Source: Bradyrhizobium sp. LTSP849 (GTDB lineage: Bacteria; Pseudomonadota; Alphaproteobacteria; Rhizobiales; Xanthobacteraceae). Taken from it: DNA of 64,000 bases. The stretch lies in contig NZ_JYMR01000034.1 in assembly GCF_000938255.1 (NCBI RefSeq), forward strand, positions 1-64,000. The letters are read 5' to 3'. The notes under the pieces were generated by a model that saw nothing but the letters and a program-made list of their open reading frames with translations, searched no databases and was not told the origin of the DNA. A program made the position numbers and the translations under genes. Positions 8,614-15,770 of the stretch are shown piece by piece. How positions within the stretch are numbered: the first letter of the stretch is position 1; each line of letters begins with the position of its first letter.

Positions 8614-9336
8614 ATGCGAGCTTTGGTTGAGAAGATTACGCCCGTTCGGCGTCTGTATTACCGTGCCCGAATGCGAAGCGCCGATGGACAATCCGACGAA
8701 TCCTTGATCCTCGACCGGCTTGCTGTCGACGCTCCAAAGACGTTCGTCGAGTTTGGTTTTCATCCCATCGAGTTCAATTGTCTTAGATTGGCGCGAAATG
8801 CCGAGTGGCGTGGGCTGTTGATTGATGGCAGCGCGCGCCAGGTCGCAGACGCACGAGCGCTTCTGCCCAAGCACATCGAGGTGGTCGAGCGATTCTTGAA
8901 CCTCAACAACCTCGACTTTATTAAGAAAGCATTCCCTCGGCTCGGAATCCTTTCAATCGATGTTGATGGCAACGACTATTGGTTCTTGAAGGAATTGATC
9001 GAGATTCAGCCGGCGGTGATCTGTGTTGAATACAATTCCAGTTTTGGCCTCGATCCGATCACCGTTCCCTATGATCCGACCTTCGATCGCCACGAAAAGC
9101 ATGCCCGAGGATGGTATCACGGCGCATCGCTAACGGCATTGGCCAAGCTCTGCTCTGCCCATGGCTATGGTCTTGCCGCTGTCTCGGAAGCTGGCGGAAA
9201 TGCATTCTTCACACGAGACGGGCGTCTCGATCCACACACTGCGTGGAAACCAAATGCATTTCGTGAGAGCTACTCTGGAGTAGCTCACGAGCAGCAATGG
9301 AAAGCTATTGGGCAACTGCCGTTCGAATCCGTCTGA
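8614..9336 (+). CDS. FkbM-like / class I methyltransferase-type protein
   Basis: The protein is 240 residues and looks like an FkbM-related SAM-dependent methyltransferase-type protein. FVEFGFHPIEFNCLRLA near residue 48 resembles the SAM-binding first strand and loop, with Phe-Gly-Phe in place of the usual glycine motif. WRGLLIDGSARQV near 68 is the acidic second strand. LGILSIDVDGNDYWFLKEL near 109 matches the FkbM-type IDVDGxD motif. Its substrate cannot be told; relatives act on sugars or surface polysaccharides. No sugar genes lie beside it, so it is an orphan in the accessory region. The start is the first ATG, without a strong ribosome site. Confidence 0.65.
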   Translation: MRALVEKITPVRRLYYRARMRSADGQSDESLILDRLAVDAPKTFVEFGFHPIEFNCLRLARNAEWRGLLIDGSARQVADARALLPKHIEVVERFLNLNNLDFIKKAFPRLGILSIDVDGNDYWFLKELIEIQPAVICVEYNSSFGLDPITVPYDPTFDRHEKHARGWYHGASLTALAKLCSAHGYGLAAVSEAGGNAFFTRDGRLDPHTAWKPNAFRESYSGVAHEQQWKAIGQLPFESV

Positions 9337-9493
9337 GCCCGACGCATATTCGGATGCATCTTAGATCTTAGCCGAGAGCCTCGCTGCGCGAGCCACAAAC
9401 TTTTCCACACCCCGCCCGCAGTAGCTCGCGCGCGTTCCAAGGCTCAAGGGATTGATAATTTGACTCCCGGCGGCGCTGCGTTTCGATGGCTGG

Positions 9494-9775
9494 ATGTCTC
9501 GCCCCGTCCGACGCCACACGCCTACCCACGCCGACGGCCGGCCAATCAAGATCACCTTCGGCCAGATGAGGGAGATGGGCGTGCGCGGCGTGCTGGTCTA
9601 TTGCCATTGCGGCCATCATGTTGCTCTGGACGCCGACCGTTGGCCAAGCGTTGTAAGGCTCTCCGATCTCGAGCCGCGGTTCGCTTGCTCGGCCTGTGGC
9701 GGGCGCGGCGCCGACGTGCGGCCGGACTTCAACTGGAACGCCAAAGGGCCTATCGGTGGCATGGGCTATCGGTAA
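9494..9775 (+). CDS. Small zinc-ribbon-like hypothetical protein
   Basis: The protein is 93 residues. CHCGHH (near residue 37) and CSACGGRG (near 64) form a likely four-cysteine zinc ribbon, with basic N-terminal residues. The sequence MREMGVRGVLVYCHCGHH is of a kind I associate with Bradyrhizobium accessory regions. It is probably cytoplasmic and could bind nucleic acid or another protein; there is no direct evidence. It ends 11 bases before the GTG of the next gene, suggesting one transcript. Confidence 0.6.
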   Translation: MSRPVRRHTPTHADGRPIKITFGQMREMGVRGVLVYCHCGHHVALDADRWPSVVRLSDLEPRFACSACGGRGADVRPDFNWNAKGPIGGMGYR

Positions 9776-9786
9776 CCGGGGGAAGC

Positions 9787-10083
9787 GTGACCGAACGGGG
9801 GTGGAGACGGCCTTTTGACGAGCCTATCGAGGTAGACGGTCGCAAGCTGGTGACGTTGCTGGACGCCGGCGAGTACATCGCTTCGCTGCCGAAGAAGGAG
9901 CACGCCGCGCCGGAGTGGCAGGCCACAATGCAGGCGTTGATCCTGGTGGCGGAGAGCGGAGGACCAACGATGCTCGCGCGTATCGGCATCATGCGCGCAC
10001 TGAACCGACACTACGTCCCGGAGTTCAACCCGAAGGGCAAAGAGCCGCATTGGGGCCGGCGCAAGCTGAAGAGGGATCAGTGA
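9787..10083 (+). CDS. Conserved-type hypothetical protein (intact copy)
   Basis: The protein is 98 residues from a GTG at 9787, preceded by GGGGGAAGC, a good ribosome site. It begins MTERGWRRPFDEPIEVDGRK and ends PHWGRRKLKRDQ. It is small, soluble and largely helical (LLDAGEYIASLPKKEHAAPE), with a basic C-terminus. I cannot assign a function. A decayed relative lies at 22931-23210 on the other strand with the same beginning and end, so this family has been duplicated or acquired twice in the island. It shares a likely transcript with the zinc-ribbon gene at 9494. Confidence 0.65.
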   Translation: MTERGWRRPFDEPIEVDGRKLVTLLDAGEYIASLPKKEHAAPEWQATMQALILVAESGGPTMLARIGIMRALNRHYVPEFNPKGKEPHWGRRKLKRDQ

Positions 10084-10102
10084 CCAAAGGTCGATACGAA
10101 GT

Positions 10103-10136
10103 GGGCCCCAGTCCGGGGCTGGCGGGACTGGGGCCC
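10103..10136 (+). terminator. Strong hairpin after the 9787 gene
   Basis: A perfect 12-bp stem, GGGCCCCAGTCC pairing with GGACTGGGGCCC, has a 10-base loop and lies 20 bases after the stop codon. No T-run follows, so it may protect the 3' end or act as a Rho-assisted terminator. Confidence 0.55.
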
Positions 10137-10543
10137 TTCAGGCAGCCGGCTCGCTATCTGCAACACCGACCACGCCAGCCAACTGTACGCGCGTCCGGCG
10201 CCAGCGACATCATTAGAGCGAATGAACTTTTCTCAATCGCACGGACAAACAACTATCGGGGGCGGCGTTTTTTGCTTTGGCGGCCCGAAACGCAAAGACC
10301 CCAACTCCGGGGTTGAGGTCGGTGCTGGGGCTTCACAATCACAGCAGTGCACGATTGTCACATGACCAAAGTTCCTCAAAAGGAACAGTATTTTCTTCAT
10401 GGGACGAAACACGGCTGAAACAATGTGGTGCTTCATTTGAGGCGCCGGGGCTGGCTGCATATTCTACCTTTTCATTTAACCCGGTTTTTTTTGACCATGC
10501 GGGGCCGCAGCGATTGTCTCTCGCTGCGGCCTTCGTGGTTTAT

Positions 10544-10563
10544 GGCCCGCCAGCGTGAACCGG
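10544..10563 (+). repeat. GGCCCGCCAGCGTGAACCGG repeat, copy 1
   Basis: The same 20 bases recur at 11127-11146, and 17 of them recur inverted at 22512-22528. All three copies lie in the accessory region, at the ends of gene-free stretches or just after genes. Confidence 0.7.
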
Positions 10564-11126
10564 CGGACTCTCTGATTTTTGTGACAATCAAACGATTTCA
10601 GTGGCGCCGACGCTCGAGCCGCCACTGAGGCGGCATCACCAACCTATCGCATGCTGCACATTGCGAAGCACAGCTACGGTGCTTTGTGTGTAGCGGGCAT
10701 CGTTCCAGCGATGATCCGCTGCATATGCCGCGACGGCAGCAACGATGATAGCAAATCCGATCTTGCCCATATTCTAACGGCGCTCCCGCGCTCCGAGAAT
10801 GAATTTCGGGATCAAATTGCTGCGCGAAAATGTCGTCTAACGAAAAGCGTCGACGCTCGCGGAAGTTGGTTTCTTAAGGGAATGGCCGCAGCGCGGTTCC
10901 AGCCCCACTGCGGCCCATCCCGGGCAACTTGAAATTGATTGCTGCTTAAATCTCGCCGGTGTTCTCACAGTAGAACGCCCCGTTCCGAATAAGGACTCCG
11001 TACAACTACCGGAGTCCGCTGTTCCACCAGTTGTCATTAACGGCGGAACATGGCACGACTCGCTCTTCCAGCCCCTAATGCTCCCGGCTGCCGATCCAAT
11101 TGCGGATTAGAGCGCCGGGAGTGCCA

Positions 11127-11146
11127 GGCCCGCCAGCGTGAACCGG
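11127..11146 (+). repeat. GGCCCGCCAGCGTGAACCGG repeat, copy 2
   Basis: Identical to 10544-10563. It lies just downstream (3' side) of the leftward pseudogene at 11167-11578. Confidence 0.7.
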
Positions 11147-11166
11147 GGGCTCATGTCGTCAGCGCA

Positions 11167-11578
11167 TCAGCCCGCTAGTCCCGCGACACAAGACTCTGGC
11201 AATCCGATCTTTCGCGCCACGGCTTGCAATGCGGTGGCATATTGGGGATTGCCGCTCAAACCTTGCGGCGGCGTCGGCAGATTGAGACAAAGAGCGAGCT
11301 CGGCTGAGCCGTCGGCCAATTGCGCTAGTACCGGTTCTGGTCGGTACGCGGCGACGCTGGGCTCCGAATACAACTCGTCCACCTCAGCGTGGGTGAGCTG
11401 CATGATGGTGCCGTACACTCGACCTTCCGTGATCGGAGCGAGCGTCGCGCGTGCACCGAGTCTAAGCGAAACGCTCGACATAGGCCTGCCTCACCCGCGA
11501 CGGCCTCAAACCCAGGGTCTGAAGAGCCTCCGGATCCATGAACAGGCCGTAGAAGAAAACCGTCACTTGCTCTGCCAT
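11167..11578 (-). pseudogene. Gamma-glutamylcyclotransferase-like gene, frameshifted
   Basis: Reading from the ATG at 11578, the frame gives MAEQVTVFFYGLFMDPEALQ, with the YG(x)L strand-loop start of the GGCT/AIG2 fold. It continues to AYVERFA and then meets TAG. The next frame carries on as LRLGARATLAPITEGRVYG and TIMQLTHAEVDELYSEPSVA, the rest of the family fold, to a stop at 11167. Two missing bases near 11467 explain the break. The intact protein would have been about 137 residues. A shorter product starting at 11481 is possible but would lack the first strand and catalytic loop. Confidence 0.75.
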
Positions 11579-11621
11579 GACAACGTTCTAGCGATTCATG
11601 GTGCTGGCCTGTTTCGACCCT

Positions 11622-11662
11622 CAGTGGCCTAATTTGAAAAATGCAGTGGCCTGATTTGATTT
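11622..11662 (+). repeat. Paired CAGTGGCCT direct repeats, left pair
   Basis: CAGTGGCCTAATTTG starts at 11622 and CAGTGGCCTGATTTG at 11644, 22 bases apart. A matching pair with the same spacing and orientation lies at 14912-14948. Such spaced end repeats occur in some insertion-sequence termini (for example the IS21 family), but no such transposase is in the window. Confidence 0.55.
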
Positions 11663-11699
11663 TTGAGGCTTATGCTGCCCTCCGTGGGAGGACCGTCCT

Positions 11700-11888
11700 A
11701 TGGCTGACCAGCGACGGGTTAGAGCTCGAGTTACGAAACCCTCATACGACCAGAACATGCGCAATCTTGAGGATCATCTAGAAATCCTAGATGAGCAACT
11801 TGCTGACCTAGAAGCCCGATTTGTCGTTCAAGAGCGCTGTGATGACCTGCGCCAGCTACAGAATAAGCTGCGCCGCAAGATGAACTAA
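11700..11888 (+). CDS. Small coiled-coil protein
   Basis: The protein is 62 residues. GGGAGG lies about ten bases before the ATG. After a basic N-terminus (MADQRRVRARVTKPSYDQ), residues about 20-60 form a continuous charged helix with heptad leucines (LEDHLEILDEQLADLEARF). It is probably a small cytoplasmic dimer. No family is recognised. A stem-loop at 11889 follows the stop directly. Confidence 0.55.
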   Translation: MADQRRVRARVTKPSYDQNMRNLEDHLEILDEQLADLEARFVVQERCDDLRQLQNKLRRKMN

Positions 11889-11919
11889 GGCCGCCTCAGT
11901 TGGCGGCCTCTTTCATTTT
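11889..11919 (+). terminator. Rho-independent-type hairpin between convergent genes
   Basis: GGCCGCC (11889-11895) pairs with GGCGGCC (11902-11908), followed by TCTTTCATTTT. It begins at the end of the 11700 gene and overlaps the last codons of the convergent 11896-12093 gene. Confidence 0.65.
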
Positions 11920-12093
11920 AACGTCGGCCAACGGAAATCCGACCTCGATACATGCCTCGGGATGACGGATTGCTTCCTCATATTTTGCTTCCGAACAGCA
12001 GTAAGCGACTTCACCCTCCAGCCGCACCAACGCAAGCGCGTGCAACTCGCCATCCGCGCCCCGCACAGAAACTTTGTGATTTTTCGGAGTCAT
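11896..12093 (-). CDS. Small hypothetical protein
   Basis: The protein is 65 residues beginning MTPKNHKVSVRGADGELHAL. GGGAGAAA lies about seven bases before the ATG. It looks like a small beta-rich fold with a CC pair in EVAYCCSEAKYEEAIRH, so metal or redox use is possible but not shown. There is no signal peptide or membrane helix. It is transcribed away from the DUF5343 gene at 12172 and shares that intergenic region. Confidence 0.5.
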   Translation of the reverse strand: MTPKNHKVSVRGADGELHALALVRLEGEVAYCCSEAKYEEAIRHPEACIEVGFPLADVKMKEAAN

Positions 12094-12171
12094 TCTGATT
12101 TCTCCCGCTTGACTTTCTGAGTGGCTGCATTTATTAGAATAGCCACGCAGAACCGATCAGGACTTTTCGCC

Positions 12172-12876
12172 ATGAATGATAAGGCCAAATCTTTCTCACC
12201 GCCATACGCAACCTTCAGCGCTTTCATTAGCTTTATCAATAAGCTGCGCGAAACCACCGTTCCCAGTCGGGTTGATCCTTCCGTGTTCGGTAACGCATCG
12301 GGCAGCTTGGCCTACAGTATAATCGCTTCGCTGAAGTATCTCAAGCTAATCAACGACAATGGCTCCCCCACGCAGGACTTCATTTCGCTGGTCAAGGCAT
12401 CCGACGATGCGCGGCCGCCAATCTGGAAGAAGATTATGGTGGCGGGCTACCCGTCGCTTCTATCGGGCGACGTCGACCTGACGACAATTACCGCAGGGCA
12501 ATTCGATGAACACCTTCGCAAGGAATACGGCGTGCAAGGGTCGACGGTGGACAAGGTCGCCTTGTTCTTCGTCGCGGGTGCCAAATTGGCTGACATCCCC
12601 CTCTCTGGCTTGCTGTTGGCGCGCAAACCCGTCGCCACCTCAACGGCCGCTAAAAAGAGCCTGAAGCAACGCAAGCGAACTGATGTTGAAGATGATGGTG
12701 AGGGCGACGATGGCGAGCCCGATCCGCCCCCTCAGCATGCACAAAAGGCGCTCGAATATCAGCTTATCGACTTGATGTCGGAGCCGGATATCGATGCTGA
12801 CGTGAAGAATTCGATTTGGTCGCTCGTGCAGTATCTCACTGCGCGGAAGGCCAAGAAAGCATCCGGAGAAGCCTGA
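12172..12876 (+). CDS. DUF5343-type protein
   Basis: The protein is 234 residues from the ATG at 12172 (AGGA lies upstream), which gives the natural beginning MNDKAKSFSPPYATFSAF. Residues about 10-150 fit the DUF5343 family in layout: an opening SPPYATFSAFISFINKLRE, then a winged-helix-like segment with LAYSIIASLKYLKLIND and KEYGVQGSTVDKVALFF. The C-terminal third is a charged linker (DVEDDGEGDDGEP) and a final helix. The function of DUF5343 is unknown; its members are often found in mobile or defence regions. The gene stands alone before a tRNA-like gene and a transposase. Confidence 0.65.
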   Translation: MNDKAKSFSPPYATFSAFISFINKLRETTVPSRVDPSVFGNASGSLAYSIIASLKYLKLINDNGSPTQDFISLVKASDDARPPIWKKIMVAGYPSLLSGDVDLTTITAGQFDEHLRKEYGVQGSTVDKVALFFVAGAKLADIPLSGLLLARKPVATSTAAKKSLKQRKRTDVEDDGEGDDGEPDPPPQHAQKALEYQLIDLMSEPDIDADVKNSIWSLVQYLTARKAKKASGEA

Positions 12877-12964
12877 TGGACCTCTCCGCAGTTGAGGAGC
12901 AAGTTTTGACCAGGAGGGTCGAGAGTCCCTTACGCGCTGGCCGAGCGCAGGGGGCGGATAAAGG

Positions 12965-13009
12965 AAGGGCCGCTGCGATCTCCCCTGAATAAGGAACGCA
13001 ACGGCCCTG
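12965..13009 (+). other. Long imperfect hairpin
   Basis: AGGGCCGCTGCG (from 12966) pairs imperfectly with CGCAACGGCCCT (to about 13008) around a 20-base loop. It lies between the DUF5343 gene and the tRNA-like gene and may end the upstream transcript. Confidence 0.35.
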
Positions 13010-13026
13010 CAATCGGCTTCAAGTTC

Positions 13027-13098
13027 TCAGGGTTCGTCTAGAGGTAGGACGCCCGCCCTTACAAGTAGGAAACGTCGGTCCGAATCCGGCACCCTGAA
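13027..13098 (+). tRNA. tRNA-like gene, anticodon TAC (Val), irregular
   Basis: The acceptor stem TCAGGGT/ACCCTGA is a perfect 7 bp. T8 is followed by a D-arm GTCT-AGAGGTA-GGAC with the conserved A14, GG and A21. The anticodon loop CTTACAA has T33 and would read valine codons. The T-arm is GTCGG-TCCGAAT-CCGGC. Faults are visible: the anticodon stem has two mismatches plus one extra base, the loop has C where U55 is expected, and no CCA is encoded. The body resembles tRNA-Glu more than the usual tRNA-Val. It is probably a mobile-element tRNA that is diverged or decaying. It lies just before an IS1-like transposase. Confidence 0.55.
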
Positions 13099-13260
13099 CT
13101 TCTATCAAGTGGGACCGACCGCGTTGGCGCGCTGCCGATCCCTAGCTACCAACCCCGGGATTGAGCCCCGAAGCGATAACCAAACTGGAATATACGCCTT
13201 GGCGGGCGTGATTTCTAGAGTCGCTGACGGGCCAATTCCTCAACAGAGGATTGAGCCCTC

Positions 13261-14163
13261 ATGAACGTCCTTTCCCGTGAAAAGCAGATTGAAGTCATCG
13301 CCGCGCTCTGTGAAGGCGTCGGCGTCCGTACTGCCTCGCGCCTCACTGGCGTCAACCGTGGCACCGTCGCGAACCTGGCCCTGCGTGTCGGCATGGGCTG
13401 CATGGAATTGCACGACCGCATCATGGTCGGCGTTCGCACCGAGCGCTTGGAGCTTGACGAGCTGTGGAGCTTCGTCGGCAAGAAGCAAAAGAACGTCCAG
13501 CGCCATGAGATCAACGCCAAGGGCGATCAGTACGTTTTCATCGGCATGGCCGGCACGCAGAAGGCAATCATTAGCTGGGGCGTCGGCAAGCGGAATGCCG
13601 AAAGCACCATGGATTTCCTGCACGACCTCCGCAGCCGGGTTATCGGTCAGCCGGAAATCTCAACCGACGGCTTCCACCCCTACCGCGTAGCGATCCGCGA
13701 CGCCTTTGGTCCTAATGCCTCGCATGGCGTGATCGTAAAGACGTACTCGGTAACGCATCTGGTAAAGGAAGCGCAGGGCCGGTACTCGCCCGCCGCCGTA
13801 GTAGCTGTAAGCCGTGACGTAGTATCGGGCGATCCCGAACAGTACGTTTCGACCTCCTATGTCGAGCGCCAGAACCTCTCGCTGCGCATGGCGTCGCGCC
13901 GGTTCACTCGGTTGACGAATGGCTTTAGCAAGAAGCTGGACAACCACGTGGCAGCCGTCGCGCTCTACGTGGCGCACTACAATCTTTGCCGTACACATGA
14001 GGCGCTGCGCACGACGCCAGCGAAGGCGCTGGGGCTCGCTGATCGTGCTTGGAGTATTGCTCAGCTAGTTGACGCTGCGCTCGCTGTGGCCCCTGCGCTG
14101 CCAACTGAGACCCCGCCAGATCGGCGCCGGAAGTTCACGGTAATTCAGGGTGGGAAAGAATAG
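13261..14163 (+). CDS. IS1-like DDE transposase
   Basis: The protein is 300 residues and appears complete. An N-terminal helix-turn-helix (residues about 5-45, VRTASRLTGVNRGTVANLAL) is followed by a DDE-type core: LELDELWSFVGKKQKN near 62, ISTDGFHPYR near 138, and STSYVERQNLSLRMASRRFT near 198, with the Glu of VERQN as the third acidic residue. The C-terminal NGFSKKLDNHVAAVALY and HYNLCRTHEAL are typical of this group, often annotated IS1 family. I find no terminal inverted repeats around it, so its element borders are unknown. AGAGGA precedes the ATG. Confidence 0.85.
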   Translation: MNVLSREKQIEVIAALCEGVGVRTASRLTGVNRGTVANLALRVGMGCMELHDRIMVGVRTERLELDELWSFVGKKQKNVQRHEINAKGDQYVFIGMAGTQKAIISWGVGKRNAESTMDFLHDLRSRVIGQPEISTDGFHPYRVAIRDAFGPNASHGVIVKTYSVTHLVKEAQGRYSPAAVVAVSRDVVSGDPEQYVSTSYVERQNLSLRMASRRFTRLTNGFSKKLDNHVAAVALYVAHYNLCRTHEALRTTPAKALGLADRAWSIAQLVDAALAVAPALPTETPPDRRRKFTVIQGGKE

Positions 14164-14177
14164 GGATTCCATCGAGG

Positions 14178-14237
14178 CGCTGTGTGTGATACACACAGCG
14201 ATGCCACCCGGGCCAAGATGCATCCCGGTCCCGGGTG
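14178..14237 (+). other. Two strong hairpins after the transposase
   Basis: CGCTGTGTGT pairs with ACACACAGCG (about 14179-14200), then CCACCCGGG pairs with CCCGGGTGG (about 14203-14237). They lie 15-75 bases after the transposase stop and may be terminators or transposon-end structures. Confidence 0.5.
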
Positions 14238-14296
14238 GTCACCTCCTATCCCACATACCAAGTGGGCGGCACTAGCAGGGTCTGTCTCCCCACCAA

Positions 14297-14330
14297 TTAA
14301 GGCCCCGCCCTACGGGGCCTTAATCTTTTT
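14297..14330 (+). terminator. Rho-independent terminator
   Basis: TTAAGGCCCCG (14297-14307) pairs with CGGGGCCTTAA (14313-14323), followed by TCTTTTT. The A-run on the other strand is short, so it mainly serves the rightward transposase transcript, while lying between it and the convergent 14360 gene. Confidence 0.85.
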
Positions 14331-14359
14331 CGGCTCCTTGATATCGGGGAGCCGTATTC

Positions 14360-14791
14360 TCAAGCCGCGGTCTCCGCATTGGAGACAAGCCGCCACGTTG
14401 AAGGCGAGGCTTGCTCGACAACGCCACGATGTCGCAAGCTCATAAGCGTTCCATGCACACGGCGGCCGAACTGCGGATCGGTAGAGTTCCCAAAGCCGCG
14501 GCGCACCAAGGCTTCTTTCATATCGGCGTGCGGCCGATTGTTTTGGGCCTTGAGCAGCACCAAAATCTCTCGCTCCAAATCCGCAGCGGTAACTTCGCGC
14601 TTCGGACCCTGCGTCGGTGCGAACATATCTTCCTGTGGATTCTCTTCCGCCGTCTCAAGCTCAATCATAGCCAAGACAGTGGCGCGCTGCCGCTCATACT
14701 TGCCCATGACCGACTCATGGCGCGCCTTCTCCATATCGATCTTGCGGTCGATATCGAGCAGGCGAACTTCCAATTGCGGCTTGAGGTCCAT
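14360..14791 (-). CDS. Coiled-coil and winged-helix-like hypothetical protein
   Basis: The protein is 143 residues from the ATG at 14791, chosen because AGGAG stands six bases upstream; an upstream in-frame start lacks one. Residues 1-55 form a charged helix (LLDIDRKIDMEKARHESVM). Residues about 75-140 resemble a winged helix: LEREILVLLKAQNNRPHADM, KEALVRRGFG, then GTLMSLRHRGVVEQ and a final beta wing (STWRLVSN). It could bind DNA and regulate neighbours, which is inference. It is convergent with the transposase. Confidence 0.6.
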   Translation of the reverse strand: MDLKPQLEVRLLDIDRKIDMEKARHESVMGKYERQRATVLAMIELETAEENPQEDMFAPTQGPKREVTAADLEREILVLLKAQNNRPHADMKEALVRRGFGNSTDPQFGRRVHGTLMSLRHRGVVEQASPSTWRLVSNAETAA

Positions 14792-15137
14792 GACCACTCC
14801 TAGACCACACACTTAAACGTCTAGGGTAGACGAGGCAAGAACTTTCGGAAAAAAGAACAAATTGTGCTCCTACTCAGATATAAGTAGGTAAGTCACATTG
14901 CCCATTTATTTCACTGGCCTACTTTAAATCTGCGAGTGGCCTATTTCGGCCAGTACCGAATTTTCTATCAACACTGGTAGCGGCTGTGACATGCATGGAA
15001 AACCCGAGTAGGTACGCCTTGTTCCTTGGAATGGGGCGGCGTCTGAGAGACACATTTTTCTTCGACGGACTCCCGTCGGAGGAACGGCAAATCTCCAGTT
15101 CCGTTGGCTTGGATAGCCCAACTCAGGAGGAACACCT
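14792..15137 (+). other. Intergenic region with right pair of spaced repeats
   Basis: CACTGGCCTACTTTA starts at 14912 and GAGTGGCCTATTTCG at 14934, again 22 bases apart, matching the left pair at 11622-11662 in orientation. The rest of the stretch holds upstream sequence for the genes on both sides, and no gene is supported. Confidence 0.55.
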
Positions 15138-15419
15138 ATGAAGACAATTATCGCCGCCGCCGCCGCCATCGCGTTGATGTGCGGCTCTGCCTTTGCGCAA
15201 ACCAGCACTGGCCCCGCCCCGCAATCCGACAGCATGAACAAGCCCGGCACGTCTAACAACATGGACAAGGGTTCGATGGAAAAGGGCTCAATGGACAAAA
15301 GCACCACCGGCATGAGTTCGGGTAGCTCCCCGGGCGGCGCGAGCGCGCCGACCACCCCGAGCGGCGGCAGCTCGACGCAGGGCGGTCAAGGCAAGGCCGG
15401 CGTCGCGGGCGGAAAGTAA
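15138..15419 (+). CDS. Small secreted low-complexity protein
   Basis: The protein is 93 residues. AGGAGGA lies before the ATG. A signal peptide (MKTIIAAAAAIALMCGSAFA) is followed by a disordered Ser/Gly/Pro/Met-rich chain with repeats of DKGSMEKGSMDKS and GGSSTQGGQGKAG. Such short secreted proteins are familiar in Bradyrhizobium. The role is unknown; it may be a periplasmic or cell-wall-associated stress protein. A hairpin follows at 15435. Confidence 0.65.
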   Translation: MKTIIAAAAAIALMCGSAFAQTSTGPAPQSDSMNKPGTSNNMDKGSMEKGSMDKSTTGMSSGSSPGGASAPTTPSGGSSTQGGQGKAGVAGGK

Positions 15420-15434
15420 CGGACAAGATACCGG

Positions 15435-15457
15435 GGCGGCCTTCAGCGGAAGCCGCC
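15435..15457 (+). terminator. Hairpin after the secreted protein gene
   Basis: GGCGGCCTTC pairs with GAAGCCGCC (one bulged base), 16 bases after the stop. A weak pyrimidine run (CCTTCTCTT) follows. Confidence 0.45.
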
Positions 15458-15770
15458 TCACCTTCTCTTGCATAGTCCCTTGAACGAACTCGCCTGGGGC
15501 GGCGATCGACTTGAGATTCATGGCTACTCTCCCTCGATTGCATTGAACCACTCAGGGCCGAGCACCATCGCTCCTGCGCATTATCGTGTGGCTACCTCAT
15601 GCAGCCAGCTAGTATCGGCCGCTTTTCCGCTCATGCACAGCCAAGCCTACTCTCTGGCTAAGAACCCAAGCAGCGGGGAAAGCTTGATGCGCCCTGCGAA
15701 TTTTAGTATTATTCTTCCATGGCCGAATTAGTCGCGTCGCCGGCGGCGTCCCTCCACTCGAGGATGCCCC
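15458..15770 (+). other. Gene-free stretch before the tail fibre gene
   Basis: I see no supported gene on either strand. It contains the likely ribosome site TCGAGGATG for the next gene. A leftward frame starting near 15518 has a plausible ribosome site but runs antisense into the secreted protein gene. Confidence 0.4.

Larger units (their letters stand above)
10137..11166 (+). other. 1-kb non-coding stretch with hairpins and a short repeat
   Basis: No convincing gene is seen on either strand. The stretch contains hairpins, notably GGCCGCAGCGA / TCGCTGCGGCC at 10503-10531 after a run of eight T, and a GTTCCTC-AAAA-GGAAC stem near 10370. It also holds two copies of a 20-base motif, GGCCCGCCAGCGTGAACCGG, at 10544-10563 and 11127-11146. 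It may hold small RNAs or the decayed ends of mobile DNA. Confidence 0.45.

Noticed and set aside
15288..15551. Minus-strand frame with a plausible ribosome site near 15518
   Set aside because: It runs antisense into the secreted protein gene and its C-terminal half is Arg/Ala-rich. The hairpin at 15435 is better read as a terminator.
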